Assembly: GCF_009830125.1 (NCBI RefSeq)
Contig: NZ_WUPT01000001.1
Span: 558,001-622,000 of the forward strand
Origin: Kangsaoukella pontilimi
GTDB lineage: Bacteria; Pseudomonadota; Alphaproteobacteria; Rhodobacterales; Rhodobacteraceae
Reading direction: 5' to 3'
Length of the DNA stretch: 64,000 nt
Each line of letters opens with the position of its first letter. Position 1 is the first letter of the stretch. Shown one piece after another: positions 50,471-59,186 of the stretch. A model generated the notes under the pieces. The model made no database searches. It saw only the letters and a program-made list of their open reading frames with translations, and was not told the DNA's origin. The translations under genes were made by a program, and so were the position numbers.

Positions 50471-51574
50471 TCAATCGCCGGCGACATGCGCCCAAGAGCG
50501 ATTCTCATGCGAAGTTCGCGCCGCCGATACGATGCGCGAGACGGCCAGTCCATCCCGAAACGTGGGCCAGCGAGAGCGGCCCTCGGCGACGGATTCAAGA
50601 AAGTCGCGCGCCTCGATGATGATCTGGTCCTGATAGCCCGTGCCATGGCCGGGGCCGAGACAGAACGGCTCATAATCGGGATGCGCCGGACCGATCAGGA
50701 TCTGCCGGAAGCCGCGGTCGGCCTCGGGACCTTCGGCCTTGTAGAGCCAGAGCGAGTTCTGGTCCTCCTGATTGAAGCGGATGGCCCCCTTGGTGCCGGT
50801 GATCTCGTAGATATACCCCATTTTCCGGCCCGTCGCGACGCGGCTGAAGAACAGGTGACCCATGGCGCCGTTCACGAACCGGCACATGATCTGGGCCTGA
50901 TCGTCATTGGTGACCGGATCGGACCCGCGCATCGTGTGCACCGTCTCGATCTCGGCCATGACCGAGGCGACCGGTCCCATCAGGGCCAGCGCCGCGTTGA
51001 TCATGTGGGGGGCAAGGTCGCCCATGCATCCATTCGCCTCGCCGGAGGTGCGCCACGAGGCCGGTGCTTCGGGGTCGGCATAGAAATCTTCGGTATGCTC
51101 GCCCCGGAACCACGTCACATCCCCGATAGCGCCTTCGGCCACAAGGCGGCGGGCGTATTGCGAAGCCGGGGTGCGGATATAGTTGAAGCCGATCATATTC
51201 GGCACGCCCGCGGCTTCGACAGTTTCGGTCATGGCTGCGGCATCGCTGATCGATGCGCCCAGGGGCTTTTCGCAGAAAACCGGCTTGCCCAGATCGGCGG
51301 CGCGCCGGGTGATCGCGAGGTGGGTTTCGGGGGGCGAGGCGATGATCACGGCCTCGACGCGCGGATCATCGACCAGTTCTTCCCAACTGCCCGCAGCGCG
51401 CGCGAAGCCGAAGGCATCGCGGTAGCGTTCGGCGGAGGCGGGCGACGAGGCCGCGACCATCTCGAGACGAGGTCTGAGTGCGGTCTGGAACACTGCGCCG
51501 ACCGCCGCATGGGCCACCGCATGGGCCTTGCCCATGTAGCCGCCGCCGATGATACCTATTCCGATCTCTGACAT
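50471..51574 (-). CDS. Gfo/Idh/MocA oxidoreductase, first gene of the iolE operon
   Basis: Encodes 367 residues from the ATG of SEIGIGIIGGGYMGKAHAVA. An ATG 21 bases earlier would start inside operator site 2 and is less likely. The NAD-binding region includes EAVIIASPPETHLAITRRAA and FCEKPLGASISDAAAMTETV. SGEANGCMGDLAPHMINAAL is the catalytic-domain block with Asp and His. It probably dehydrogenates an inositol or related cyclitol. It diverges from iolD with the operator between. Confidence 0.82.
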   Translation of the reverse strand: MSEIGIGIIGGGYMGKAHAVAHAAVGAVFQTALRPRLEMVAASSPASAERYRDAFGFARAAGSWEELVDDPRVEAVIIASPPETHLAITRRAADLGKPVFCEKPLGASISDAAAMTETVEAAGVPNMIGFNYIRTPASQYARRLVAEGAIGDVTWFRGEHTEDFYADPEAPASWRTSGEANGCMGDLAPHMINAALALMGPVASVMAEIETVHTMRGSDPVTNDDQAQIMCRFVNGAMGHLFFSRVATGRKMGYIYEITGTKGAIRFNQEDQNSLWLYKAEGPEADRGFRQILIGPAHPDYEPFCLGPGHGTGYQDQIIIEARDFLESVAEGRSRWPTFRDGLAVSRIVSAARTSHENRSWAHVAGD

Positions 51575-51594
51575 GGGCCCGCCCGAAAAACACA

Positions 51595-51610
51595 TTGCAA
51601 CCGGTTGCAA
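51595..51610. promoter_or_regulatory. LacI-type operator, site 2
   Basis: TTGCAACCGGTTGCAA, a perfect 16-bp palindrome with the same 14-bp core as site 1. It lies 20 bp upstream of the leftward dehydrogenase start and 84 bp upstream of iolD, so it can control both divergent catabolic operons. Confidence 0.87.
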
Positions 51611-51694
51611 GACGAGTATCTTCAAAGCGGTATTCGGGTCAAGCGCCGAAGAGTGTAGAACGGCCCGCAACCACGACCTTTGGGAGGAAGACAG

Positions 51695-53560
51695 ATGTCC
51701 GACAGGACGATCCGCCTGACGACGGCGCAGGCCATTATCCGGTTTCTCGACGCGCAATTCATCGACATCGACGGGCGCGAGGTCCGGGTCTGCGGAGGCG
51801 GGTTCGGCATCTTCGGCCATGGCAACGTCACTTGTCTGGGCGAGGCGCTTTACGACCACAAGGACACGTTGCCGCTCTATCGCGGGCAGAACGAGCAAAG
51901 CATGGGATTCGCTGCCGCGGCCTATGCAAAGTACCACCTGCGCCGCCGGTTCATGTTCTGCACAGCATCGGCGGGGCCGGGCACGGCGAACCTTCTGACT
52001 GCTGCCGCACTCGCGCACGCCAACCGCCTGCCCATGCTGATGCTCTGCGGCGACACCTTCCTCACGCGTCTGCCCGATCCGGTGCTTCAGCAGATCGAGC
52101 ACTTCGGGAACCCCGCCTATGGTCTGAACGACGCATTCCGCGCCGTCAGCCGGTATTGGGATCGGATCACCCACCCGGCGCAGATCATTCAGACGCTTCC
52201 CGCGGCTTTGGCCACGATGCTCGACCCTGCCGATTGCGGTCCGGCCTTCCTTGCATTGCCGCAGGACGTGCAGGGCTGGGCCTATGACTATCCGGTCGAG
52301 CTGTTCGAAAAGCGCGTGCACCGCATTCGCCGCCAGCCGGCGGATGAGGCCGAAATCGCCGCTGCCGCCGGCCTTTTGCGCTCTGCAGAGCGTCCGGTGA
52401 TCATCGCGGGCGGCGGCGTACAGTATTCAGGCGCAGTCAAGGAACTGACCGCATTCGCGGAAGCCCACGACATTCCCGTCATCGAAACCATAGCGGGCCG
52501 TGCCAACCTGCTCGACGACCACCCGCTGAATATCGGACCGGTGGGCGTCACCGGGTCCGACAGCGCCAATGCGGTGGCCGAGGCGGCGGATGTGATTCTG
52601 TCGGTCGGATCGCGCCTGCAGGATTTCACCACCGGGTCCTGGACGGCCTTCGCCAAGGACGCGCGGATCATTTCGCTCAACGTGGGCCGTCACGATGCGG
52701 GCAAGCATATGTCGCTGCCCGTGGTGGGCGATGCCAAGCTGGGGCTCGAGGCGCTTGGCGCCGCGCTGTCCGGCTATACGTCGCCCGAAAGCTGGACCGG
52801 CTTTGCCAAGGACGAGCGCCGGAAATGGCAGGCCTATGTGGCCGAAAACGTGCGGCCCGGAAACCGGCCCAACTCCTACGCGCAGGCCATCGGCGTGGTG
52901 AACGCGCTTTGCGACAAGCGCGACCGCGTCGTGGCCGCCGCCGGGGGACTTCCGGCCGAGGTCACCGCCAACTGGCGCACCCTCGATATCGGGACGGTGG
53001 ACGTGGAGTTCGGCTTTTCCTGCATGGGATACGAGATCGCCGGAGGCTGGGGCGCGCGGATCGCGCAGTCCGAGACAGAGCCTGATGCAGACACCATCGT
53101 CTTCTGCGGCGATGGCTCGTATCTTTTGATGAACTCCGACATTTACTCGTCTGTTCTGACACAGAAAAAGATGATCGTTCTTGTCCTCGACAACGGCGGG
53201 TTCGCGGTCATCAACAAGCTGCAGAACAACACTGGAAACGAGAGCTTCAACAACCTCTTCGCGGACGCGCCGACAATTCCGGAGGCCTTCGCTGTCGATT
53301 TCGCGGCCCATGCGGCATCCATGGGCGCGGAGGCGGTGCGGGTCGACACGCCGGACCAGTTGGGCGAGGCATTCAAGGCGGCGAAAGCCGCGGACAAGAC
53401 CACGGTCATCGTGATGAATGTGGACGCCTATGAAGGCTGGACCACCGAGGGTCACACATGGTGGGAGGTCGGTACGCCCGAAGTGTCCGAGCATGCAAAG
53501 GTGCGTGAGAAGCACGCCGAGATCGAGGCCGAGCGCGCCAAGCAACGGCGGGGCGTCTGA
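51695..53560 (+). CDS. iolD: 3D-(3,5/4)-trihydroxycyclohexane-1,2-dione hydrolase
   Basis: Encodes 621 residues; the ATG follows GGGAGGA. It is a thiamine-diphosphate enzyme that opens the ring of the diketone to 5-deoxy-glucuronate. LPLYRGQNEQSMGFAAAAYA holds the cofactor-activating Glu region. The ThDP/Mg motif is CGDGSYLLMNSDIYSSVLTQ through VLDNGGFAVINKLQNNTGNE. The length matches the IolD family. It starts the rightward operon iolD-iolC-iolB-iolJ-iolG and touches iolC (TGATG). Confidence 0.95.
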   Translation: MSDRTIRLTTAQAIIRFLDAQFIDIDGREVRVCGGGFGIFGHGNVTCLGEALYDHKDTLPLYRGQNEQSMGFAAAAYAKYHLRRRFMFCTASAGPGTANLLTAAALAHANRLPMLMLCGDTFLTRLPDPVLQQIEHFGNPAYGLNDAFRAVSRYWDRITHPAQIIQTLPAALATMLDPADCGPAFLALPQDVQGWAYDYPVELFEKRVHRIRRQPADEAEIAAAAGLLRSAERPVIIAGGGVQYSGAVKELTAFAEAHDIPVIETIAGRANLLDDHPLNIGPVGVTGSDSANAVAEAADVILSVGSRLQDFTTGSWTAFAKDARIISLNVGRHDAGKHMSLPVVGDAKLGLEALGAALSGYTSPESWTGFAKDERRKWQAYVAENVRPGNRPNSYAQAIGVVNALCDKRDRVVAAAGGLPAEVTANWRTLDIGTVDVEFGFSCMGYEIAGGWGARIAQSETEPDADTIVFCGDGSYLLMNSDIYSSVLTQKKMIVLVLDNGGFAVINKLQNNTGNESFNNLFADAPTIPEAFAVDFAAHAASMGAEAVRVDTPDQLGEAFKAAKAADKTTVIVMNVDAYEGWTTEGHTWWEVGTPEVSEHAKVREKHAEIEAERAKQRRGV

Positions 53561-54558
53561 TGGCGGGGATGACCCTTTCGGACCTGCGCCAATCGGTGGC
53601 GCGGGGAAACTTCGTGGTTTTCGGACGTGCGGGAATGGACCTTTTCGCGGACCCGGTCGGGGTGAAAAGCGAAGAGGCCGAGGTATTTCACGCAGGCCTT
53701 GGCGGCTCGTCCGCGAATATCGCGGCGGGGCTTTGCAAGCTGGGTCAGCATTCGGCTCTGGTGACGTCCGTGTCGAACGATGCGGTGGGCCGGTTCTGTC
53801 TGAACCAGCTCAAGCAATACGGCGTCGATGCCCGCTACGTCAAAAGCATAGACGGCGAGTACCGAACCTCGATGGCGATCTACGAGAGCCGGACCGAGAA
53901 TTTCCAGAACGTCATCTATCGCAACGGCGCCGCCGATTTCCAGGTGACCGAGGCGGATGTGGACCGCGTGGACCTGACGCCCTACGGCGCCCTGGTGACT
54001 GCCGGCACGGTTTTCGCCGCCGAGCCGTCGCGCTCGGCAACCTTCCACGCCTTCGAGCGGGCGCGGGTTGCCGGGCTGCCCATCGTCTTCGACATCGACT
54101 ACCGGCCCTATTCCTGGCCCTCGGCCGACGTGGCATCGGACGTGCTGTCGCGCGCCGGCGCATTGTCCGACGTGATTGTCGGGAATGACGAGGAGTTCGG
54201 CTTCATGGCGGGCGGCATCGACAAGGGCTTGGCCAAGGCCAGGGAGCTGTCTCAGGACGGCGCGGCCATAGTGATCTACAAGATGGGCGAGAAGGGCGCG
54301 ATCACCTTTGCCGAGGGCGAAGAGACGCGCACGGGCGTCTTCCCGGTCGAGGCGATCAAGCCGGTGGGCGCGGGCGATACCTTCATGGCGGGGTTCCTTG
54401 CCGCGCTCGCAGAGGCGCGCGCGCTGAAAGAGGCGGTGACCCGTGGGTCGGCCGCCGCCGCCATAGTGGTGACGCGGCCAGGGTGTTCTCCTGCCATGCC
54501 GACGGGCGCGGAACTCGACGCGTTCCTGGAAGATCGAACCGAAAGCCTGGAGGGCTGA
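53560..54558 (+). CDS. iolC: 5-dehydro-2-deoxygluconokinase
   Basis: Encodes 332 residues, PfkB-family fold. FVVFGRAGMDLFADPVGVKS at the N-terminus and HAGLGGSSANIAAGLCKLGQ (ribokinase signature 1 region) set the substrate site. KPVGAGDTFMAGFLAALAEA is signature 2 with the catalytic Asp. It phosphorylates 2-deoxy-5-keto-gluconate at C6. It starts on the last base of the iolD stop codon and is followed by iolB after 4 bp. Confidence 0.94.
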   Translation: MAGMTLSDLRQSVARGNFVVFGRAGMDLFADPVGVKSEEAEVFHAGLGGSSANIAAGLCKLGQHSALVTSVSNDAVGRFCLNQLKQYGVDARYVKSIDGEYRTSMAIYESRTENFQNVIYRNGAADFQVTEADVDRVDLTPYGALVTAGTVFAAEPSRSATFHAFERARVAGLPIVFDIDYRPYSWPSADVASDVLSRAGALSDVIVGNDEEFGFMAGGIDKGLAKARELSQDGAAIVIYKMGEKGAITFAEGEETRTGVFPVEAIKPVGAGDTFMAGFLAALAEARALKEAVTRGSAAAAIVVTRPGCSPAMPTGAELDAFLEDRTESLEG

Positions 54559-54562
54559 CGCG

Positions 54563-55405
54563 ATGCATATTCCCCCTTACGATAACAAGAACGCGCCCAT
54601 CGTCGATGTGGATGATGCGCTTGTACCGCTCAACTATTTCAACATCGTCAAGCTGAAGAAGGGCGAAAGTTTCGACTATGCCGTGCCGGGCTACGAGACC
54701 TGCGTGGTCCCTGCGACCGGGCTGATCGAGGTGACAGCAGCCGGTTTCACGGCGACCGAGCTCGGCGGGCGCGGCGTCGATGTCTGGGATGGCGAGCCTG
54801 AGGGCGTCTATGTCCCTTCCGGTGCCGAAGCGCGTATCACCTGCCTGTCGGATGCGGCAGAGGTCTTCGTCGCGGGCGCGCGTTTTGACGACGTGCTAGA
54901 GCCCTTCGCGGTCCGTGCCGACGAAATCGACCTCGTGCAATATGGCTCGGATGACACGAAAACGCATCGCAAGATCAAGCACATCCTCGGCCAGAAGCAG
55001 CATGACAGGGTGGGGCGCCTTCTGGTGTCGGAGCTCTTCACCGTGGGGGCGGGCGGCTGGTCCGGTTTTCCCAGCCACAAGCACGACACAGACCGTCTGC
55101 CCGACGAGACCCGGCACGACGAGACCTACAACTTCCGCTTCAAGCCCAATTATGGCTCGGGGCTGCAGATGCTTCAGCGGATCGATAACGAGCCGGGCGA
55201 TGCCTATCACATCGTCGACGGCTCAACGATTTGCATCGACAAGGGTTATCATCCCTGCTGCGTGCTTCCCGGTTACGAGATGTACTACTTCACCATCCTT
55301 GGCGGACTCAGCCAGCGCAGCCTGAAGCAGTATTTTCAGCCGACCCATGCGGAACAGCTTCACACGATCCCGGGGATCATGGATATGGTGGCCAAGTTCA
55401 AATGA
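54563..55405 (+). CDS. iolB: IolB-family isomerase, divergent copy 2
   Basis: Encodes 280 residues. Residues FPSHKHDTDRLPDETRHDET and HPCCVLPGYEMYYFTILGG are the second-half metal-binding motifs of IolB, but the N-terminal half is unlike copy 1 (YDNKNAPIVDVDDALVPLNY). It lies inside the iolDC-JG operon in the position normally held by iolB. Whether both copies isomerise 5-deoxy-glucuronate or one has drifted to a related uronate cannot be told. Its stop overlaps the aldolase start (ATGA). Confidence 0.85.
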   Translation: MHIPPYDNKNAPIVDVDDALVPLNYFNIVKLKKGESFDYAVPGYETCVVPATGLIEVTAAGFTATELGGRGVDVWDGEPEGVYVPSGAEARITCLSDAAEVFVAGARFDDVLEPFAVRADEIDLVQYGSDDTKTHRKIKHILGQKQHDRVGRLLVSELFTVGAGGWSGFPSHKHDTDRLPDETRHDETYNFRFKPNYGSGLQMLQRIDNEPGDAYHIVDGSTICIDKGYHPCCVLPGYEMYYFTILGGLSQRSLKQYFQPTHAEQLHTIPGIMDMVAKFK

Positions 55406-56244
55406 CACTTGCAACTCTCAGCGATGTCCTGACCGCGGCCAATCGGGACGGCTATGCCGTAGGCGGGCTTGTCTGCCTCGGTTGGGAAGACATGCGTGCC
55501 TATACCGCCGCCGCAGAGGCCGAGGGGCTGCCGCTCATCCTTCAGGCAGGTCCATCCTGTCGCAAGCACACGCCGCTGCCGGTTCTGGGGGCCATGTTCC
55601 GGCATCTGGCCGAGAGCGCCTCAGTTCCGGTCGTCGCGCATCTCGATCATGGCTACACGGTCGAGGAATGCCGGCTTGCCATCGCTTCGGGGTTCACGTC
55701 GGTGATGTTCGATGGCTCCCGCAAGCCCTTGTCCGAGAATATCGACGAGACCGCTGCGATTGCCGAGATGGCCCATACCGCCGGTGTCTCCTGCGAGGGC
55801 GAGATCGGCTTCGTGGGCTATAGTGGCGGCGAGGCTTCGAACGGAACCGACCCCGAAGAGGCTGCGCGCTTTGCCCGTGAGACCGGCGTGGATGCCATGG
55901 CGATCTCGGTGGGCAACGTCCACCTGCAGGAGAACCACGAGGGCGGGCTGGACCACGACCGTATCCGCGCAATCGAGGTGGTAACGGACGTGCCGCTGGT
56001 CATCCATGGCGGCTCAGGCGTGCCCCATGCCGAGCGGGCGCTGCTGGCGCGGTCCACGCGCATCGCCAAGTTCAACATCGGCACGGAACTGCGGATGGTG
56101 TTCGGGAAATCTCTGCGGGACCGCCTTGCCGAGATGCCGGACACGTTCGACCGTGTTCAGTTACTGTCCGGGGTCGAGGCCCCAATTTGCGAAGCCGCGC
56201 GTGCCGCGCTTCGCTCCATCGGTCCCAAAGGAGAGGGCGCATGA
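55402..56244 (+). CDS. iolJ: class II aldolase, 6-phospho-5-dehydro-2-deoxy-gluconate cleaving
   Basis: Encodes 280 residues. Class II fructose-bisphosphate-aldolase family: VPVVAHLDHGYTVEECRLAI (zinc His and catalytic Asp), EGEIGFVGYSGGEASNGTDP, AISVGNVHLQENHEGGLDHD and PLVIHGGSGVPHAERALLAR (phosphate-binding glycines, zinc His). In this operon it splits the phosphorylated sugar acid into malonate semialdehyde and dihydroxyacetone phosphate. It overlaps iolB and iolG by 4 bp each. Confidence 0.92.
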   Translation: MTLATLSDVLTAANRDGYAVGGLVCLGWEDMRAYTAAAEAEGLPLILQAGPSCRKHTPLPVLGAMFRHLAESASVPVVAHLDHGYTVEECRLAIASGFTSVMFDGSRKPLSENIDETAAIAEMAHTAGVSCEGEIGFVGYSGGEASNGTDPEEAARFARETGVDAMAISVGNVHLQENHEGGLDHDRIRAIEVVTDVPLVIHGGSGVPHAERALLARSTRIAKFNIGTELRMVFGKSLRDRLAEMPDTFDRVQLLSGVEAPICEAARAALRSIGPKGEGA

Positions 56245-57230
56245 TTTCTTTCGGAATTCTCGGCTGCGGCCGTATCGGGCAGGTCCATGCAGGTTCGCTT
56301 GCCCGTCTTTCGAATGCGCGCCTCGTCGCCGTGGCCGATGCCGTACCCGAGGCGGCGGAACGGCTGGCAGCCGCTCATGGGGCCGAGGTGCGGGACGCCG
56401 AAGCGATCATCACGGCCGGTGACATCGACGCGGTCATCATCGCCACGCCCACGACGCTGCATTACGACCAGGTTCACGCGCTGGCCTCCGCGGGCAGGGC
56501 TATCTTCTGCGAAAAACCGATCGACCTGTCGGCCACTCGCGCGGCGGAGTGCCAGGCGGCCGTCGACAAGGCGGGCGTCGCGTTCATGACGGCCTTCAAC
56601 CGTCGTTTCGATCCGCAATTCGCCGCGCTCGAAGCGGCGCTTCGCGACGGGGCCATCGGGAACGTGGAGATCGTCGTCATCACATCGCGCGATCCGTCTC
56701 CGCCACCCGTCAGCTATATCGAGCAATCGGGCGGGCTGTTCCGTGACATGATGATCCACGATCTGGACATGGCGCGTTTTCTGCTGGGAGAAGAGCCGGT
56801 CGAGATCTCGGCCCAAGGGTCCAGCCTCGTGGACCCGGCCATCGGCGCGGCAGGCGACGTGGACACGGCGGCTGTGACGCTGAAGACGGCCAGCGGGCGG
56901 CTTTGCCAGATCAACAACTCGCGCCGCGCCACCTATGGCTACGATCAGCGGATCGAGGTTCACGGCGCGACGGGAATGCTGCAGGCCGCGAACCAGCCCG
57001 AGAACTTCCTGACCAAGGCCGGGGAGGGTGGATTCACCAGCGCGCCCAACAAGCACTTCTTTTTGGAGCGCTACGAGGCCGCCTATCTGGCCGAAATGCG
57101 CCACTTCATCGAGGCCGTCGAGGCAGGCCGCGCCCCGTCCCCCGGCATCGCCGACGGCGTAGCCGCGCAACGTCTGGCTGACGCGGCGACGCAGAGCCAC
57201 AGAGAGGGGCGGATCGTCCGGTTGGAGTGA
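56241..57230 (+). CDS. iolG: myo-inositol 2-dehydrogenase
   Basis: Encodes 329 residues. The Rossmann motif is FGILGCGRIGQVHAGSLARL, then IIATPTTLHYDQVHALASAG and FCEKPIDLSATRAAECQAAV. The catalytic segment is SGGLFRDMMIHDLDMARFLL (Asp and His of the dyad). NNSRRATYGYDQRIEVHGAT binds the NAD-side ring. It catalyses the first step, myo-inositol to 2-keto-myo-inositol. It is the last gene of the operon, overlapping iolJ. No iolA (methylmalonate-semialdehyde dehydrogenase) is present in the window. Confidence 0.93.
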   Translation: MISFGILGCGRIGQVHAGSLARLSNARLVAVADAVPEAAERLAAAHGAEVRDAEAIITAGDIDAVIIATPTTLHYDQVHALASAGRAIFCEKPIDLSATRAAECQAAVDKAGVAFMTAFNRRFDPQFAALEAALRDGAIGNVEIVVITSRDPSPPPVSYIEQSGGLFRDMMIHDLDMARFLLGEEPVEISAQGSSLVDPAIGAAGDVDTAAVTLKTASGRLCQINNSRRATYGYDQRIEVHGATGMLQAANQPENFLTKAGEGGFTSAPNKHFFLERYEAAYLAEMRHFIEAVEAGRAPSPGIADGVAAQRLADAATQSHREGRIVRLE

Positions 57231-57572
57231 GCAACCGCCGTTTTGCTCGACTGCGCGTCAGGTTTTCAGTTCGTAGAGACCGGTGGGCCGAAGAAGGCGA
57301 GGCCGATTGCAACTTGGATCACCTTCGTTGTGCTTGCGAGTGCCACGCGGCCGGTAGTGGCGAGATTGAAGGGCGGCCCTGCGGACATAGCGGACAGCCC
57401 AAGCCCATTGCATGTTCCGGAACGGACACGTGCCTCATTAGGCTCCCGGGTAAAGGGTTCCACGCTAGAAAGAAGGCGAGGGGAACGACGGCCAGAGTTG
57501 GCGATCTCTAACGCTCATTCCTAAACCACAGGAATGCGCGAACACCCGATCGCTCAAAGCTCGCTTCCTGCC
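57231..57572. other. non-coding stretch after the iol operon
   Basis: No convincing gene on either strand. Immediately after iolG, GAGCAA (57229-57234) pairs with TTGCTC (57243-57248) around an 8-base loop, a weak possible terminator without a T-run. From here the accessory island begins. Confidence 0.4.
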
Positions 57573-58316
57573 TCACGACGCCAGAAAGGTAAGAGTCAGG
57601 ACTACGCCAAGTGCGGCAACGCCGAGCCGGACAAGGTTCTCTGGTAAACGGCGGACAAGTTGGGCGCCGCCGTAGCCGCCAATGACGCCACCGATAAGCA
57701 CGCAGACGGCGGCAGGCCAGTTGACGAGACCCGACAGGACCATCGGTCCCACCGCGACAGATTGGATAACAAAAGCGAATAGGTTCTTCGCGCCGTTGAC
57801 CTGAACTAGTCCCCTGCCGGTCGCGATCGACAGGACTGCGAGGAGCATGAAACCCATGCCCGCACCAAAGAACCCGCCGTAAAAGCCGGTGGCAGCCATG
57901 AGCACTGCCGTGGCCGCTTTAAGTCGCGCAGCCGGAAGTACTCGGCGCATGAGATCTGTCGTTCGGGGTCCGAGTACGATTGCAGCGACTGCAATAGCCA
58001 AAAGAAAAGGGACGACACCAACAAAGGCCGCATCGCTTGAATTCACCATGATGATCGCGCCGGACAAGGCTCCAAGGAAGGCGGGGATCAGCAGAGTGAA
58101 TAGGTTTCTGAACTCGGCACGGATTTCGGCTCGGTAGACCCAAACTGCCGGGAGTTGGGCGGGCCAGAGCGCAACGCCCTGGGTCACGTTTGCGGCGATG
58201 GGCGGCAATCCAGAGGCGAGCAGAAACGGAAAAACGAAGAGCTTGGCGCCCCCCGCTGCGGCGTTTACGGCGCCTCCGAGAAACCCGGCCGCAAGGAAAA
58301 GGAGGATCTCATTCAT
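57573..58316 (-). CDS. TauE/SafE-family sulfite/sulfonate exporter-like protein
   Basis: Encodes 247 residues with about eight membrane helices. The N-terminal repeat (LFLAAGFLGGAVNAAAGGAK, LPPIAANVTQGVALWPAQLP) and the second repeat (FYGGFFGAGMGFMLLAVLSI, LVQVNGAKNLFAFVIQSVAV) are the two halves of the TauE/TSUP fold. Family members export sulfite, sulfoacetate or import anions. It could handle sulfite released by the monooxygenase pathway encoded at 16-22 kb, but it is far away and in an accessory segment, so this is only a possibility. Confidence 0.85.
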   Translation of the reverse strand: MNEILLFLAAGFLGGAVNAAAGGAKLFVFPFLLASGLPPIAANVTQGVALWPAQLPAVWVYRAEIRAEFRNLFTLLIPAFLGALSGAIIMVNSSDAAFVGVVPFLLAIAVAAIVLGPRTTDLMRRVLPAARLKAATAVLMAATGFYGGFFGAGMGFMLLAVLSIATGRGLVQVNGAKNLFAFVIQSVAVGPMVLSGLVNWPAAVCVLIGGVIGGYGGAQLVRRLPENLVRLGVAALGVVLTLTFLAS

Positions 58317-58710
58317 AGGGCGCAGGGGAGAGCGTGCCCTTCAGGACGCGGTCTTCCAGAGAATTCATTGCGGGAGGAACTCGGTAGTGACTGAGACACA
58401 AACGATGCAGTGACCGAAATCCGCTTGGGCCGCACGGGGCAAAGTATCGAACCTTCAGGTCCACCTATTTCTCGCTTTCAGTTTGCTAATGCTTTTCCGG
58501 AGCCAAGCCGGATAAGTCGAGCGCTGCCAATGGACATAACGCGAGGCGCAATCGAAGCAGCTGAAATGTCTCAGCTTTAGGCCATCTCCTAATGCGCTCC
58601 CAGAAATCCTGTCCACAATGCAGAAGCACAATCCTCGCCTGCATATTTGAGCGCATCCCCTTAGTGCGTAATTTGAGGAGCTGTCTCCCATCTGGTCACG
58701 TTTCGCCTGA
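58317..58710. other. non-coding stretch in the accessory island
   Basis: Short frames on both strands give Cys/Ser-rich translations without motifs. I see no gene here; it looks like decayed sequence plus the promoter of the TauE gene. Confidence 0.4.
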
Positions 58711-58887
58711 TCACAGGCACCCGTCGTCATTGGACGGGAGCCGCTGACAGAGGATGTGGCCGTTCACGCTGGGACACGCATACCAGTCCGCCACTTGTTT
58801 CGGCCTTACCTTTAGTATGCGCAGGTTCGCTCGGTGAAATGTGAGCGTGCCGGTTGCATCTGGACCAATCTTTTCAAATCTAGACAT
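58711..58887 (-). CDS. small hypothetical protein (58 residues)
   Basis: The start ATG is preceded by AAGGAG with a 6-base gap. The translation begins MSRFEKIGPDATGTLTFHRA and ends QRLPSNDDGCL, with a Trp and two Cys in the middle (VADWYACPSVNGHILCQ). The good ribosome-binding site and mixed composition favour a real small gene. The pattern (a strand, a basic helix, then YACPSVNGHILC) could form a small metal- or nucleic-acid-binding fold, but no family is recognised. Confidence 0.4.
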   Translation of the reverse strand: MSRFEKIGPDATGTLTFHRANLRILKVRPKQVADWYACPSVNGHILCQRLPSNDDGCL

Positions 58888-58952
58888 CAGAAGTCTCCTT
58901 TATGACTGCGCGCCTGCATCGCGCCGATGCGGCATTGCATGGGGCTCAGCAT

Positions 58953-59115
58953 TCACGTCCGTTCCGTTTTACCTATGGTGACCTGCCTCCCCTCCAAGAA
59001 CCGGTGTTCGACAGGCACTTCGTCGATGAACTCGAACGTCGCCAAGCTTTCCCTGCCTAGAAATCGGAACAGCAGACCCGTAACTCACGCCACGAGTTGC
59101 TGTTCTTCTGCCGCT
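58953..59115 (-). pseudogene. decayed 4-oxalocrotonate-tautomerase-like gene
   Basis: Read leftward, the frame gives AAEEQQLVA, a TGA stop, then VTGLLFRFLGRESLATFEFI and DEVPVEHRFLEGRQVTIG. This parallels the intact tautomerase at 61696 (KQQLVAGVTDLLFRVLGKKP, VVIDEVPLQNWGIEGRQVST) almost residue for residue, with the Gly codon replaced by TGA (a single GGA to TGA change would do). The N-terminal part, including the catalytic Pro1 region, is no longer readable. A dead paralogue, so the ancestral locus probably had two copies or was rearranged. Confidence 0.75.
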
Positions 59116-59186
59116 ACCGGGGGCGGGGGGCGTTGATGTTTCTGTTACGTCCAAAGCAACGGAGTTTACCCAGCTACCCATTTTGG

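Noticed and set aside
58455-58730. 91-codon frame with several Cys, minus strand
   Set aside because: No ribosome-binding site seen, no motif, and it overlaps a better-supported small gene.
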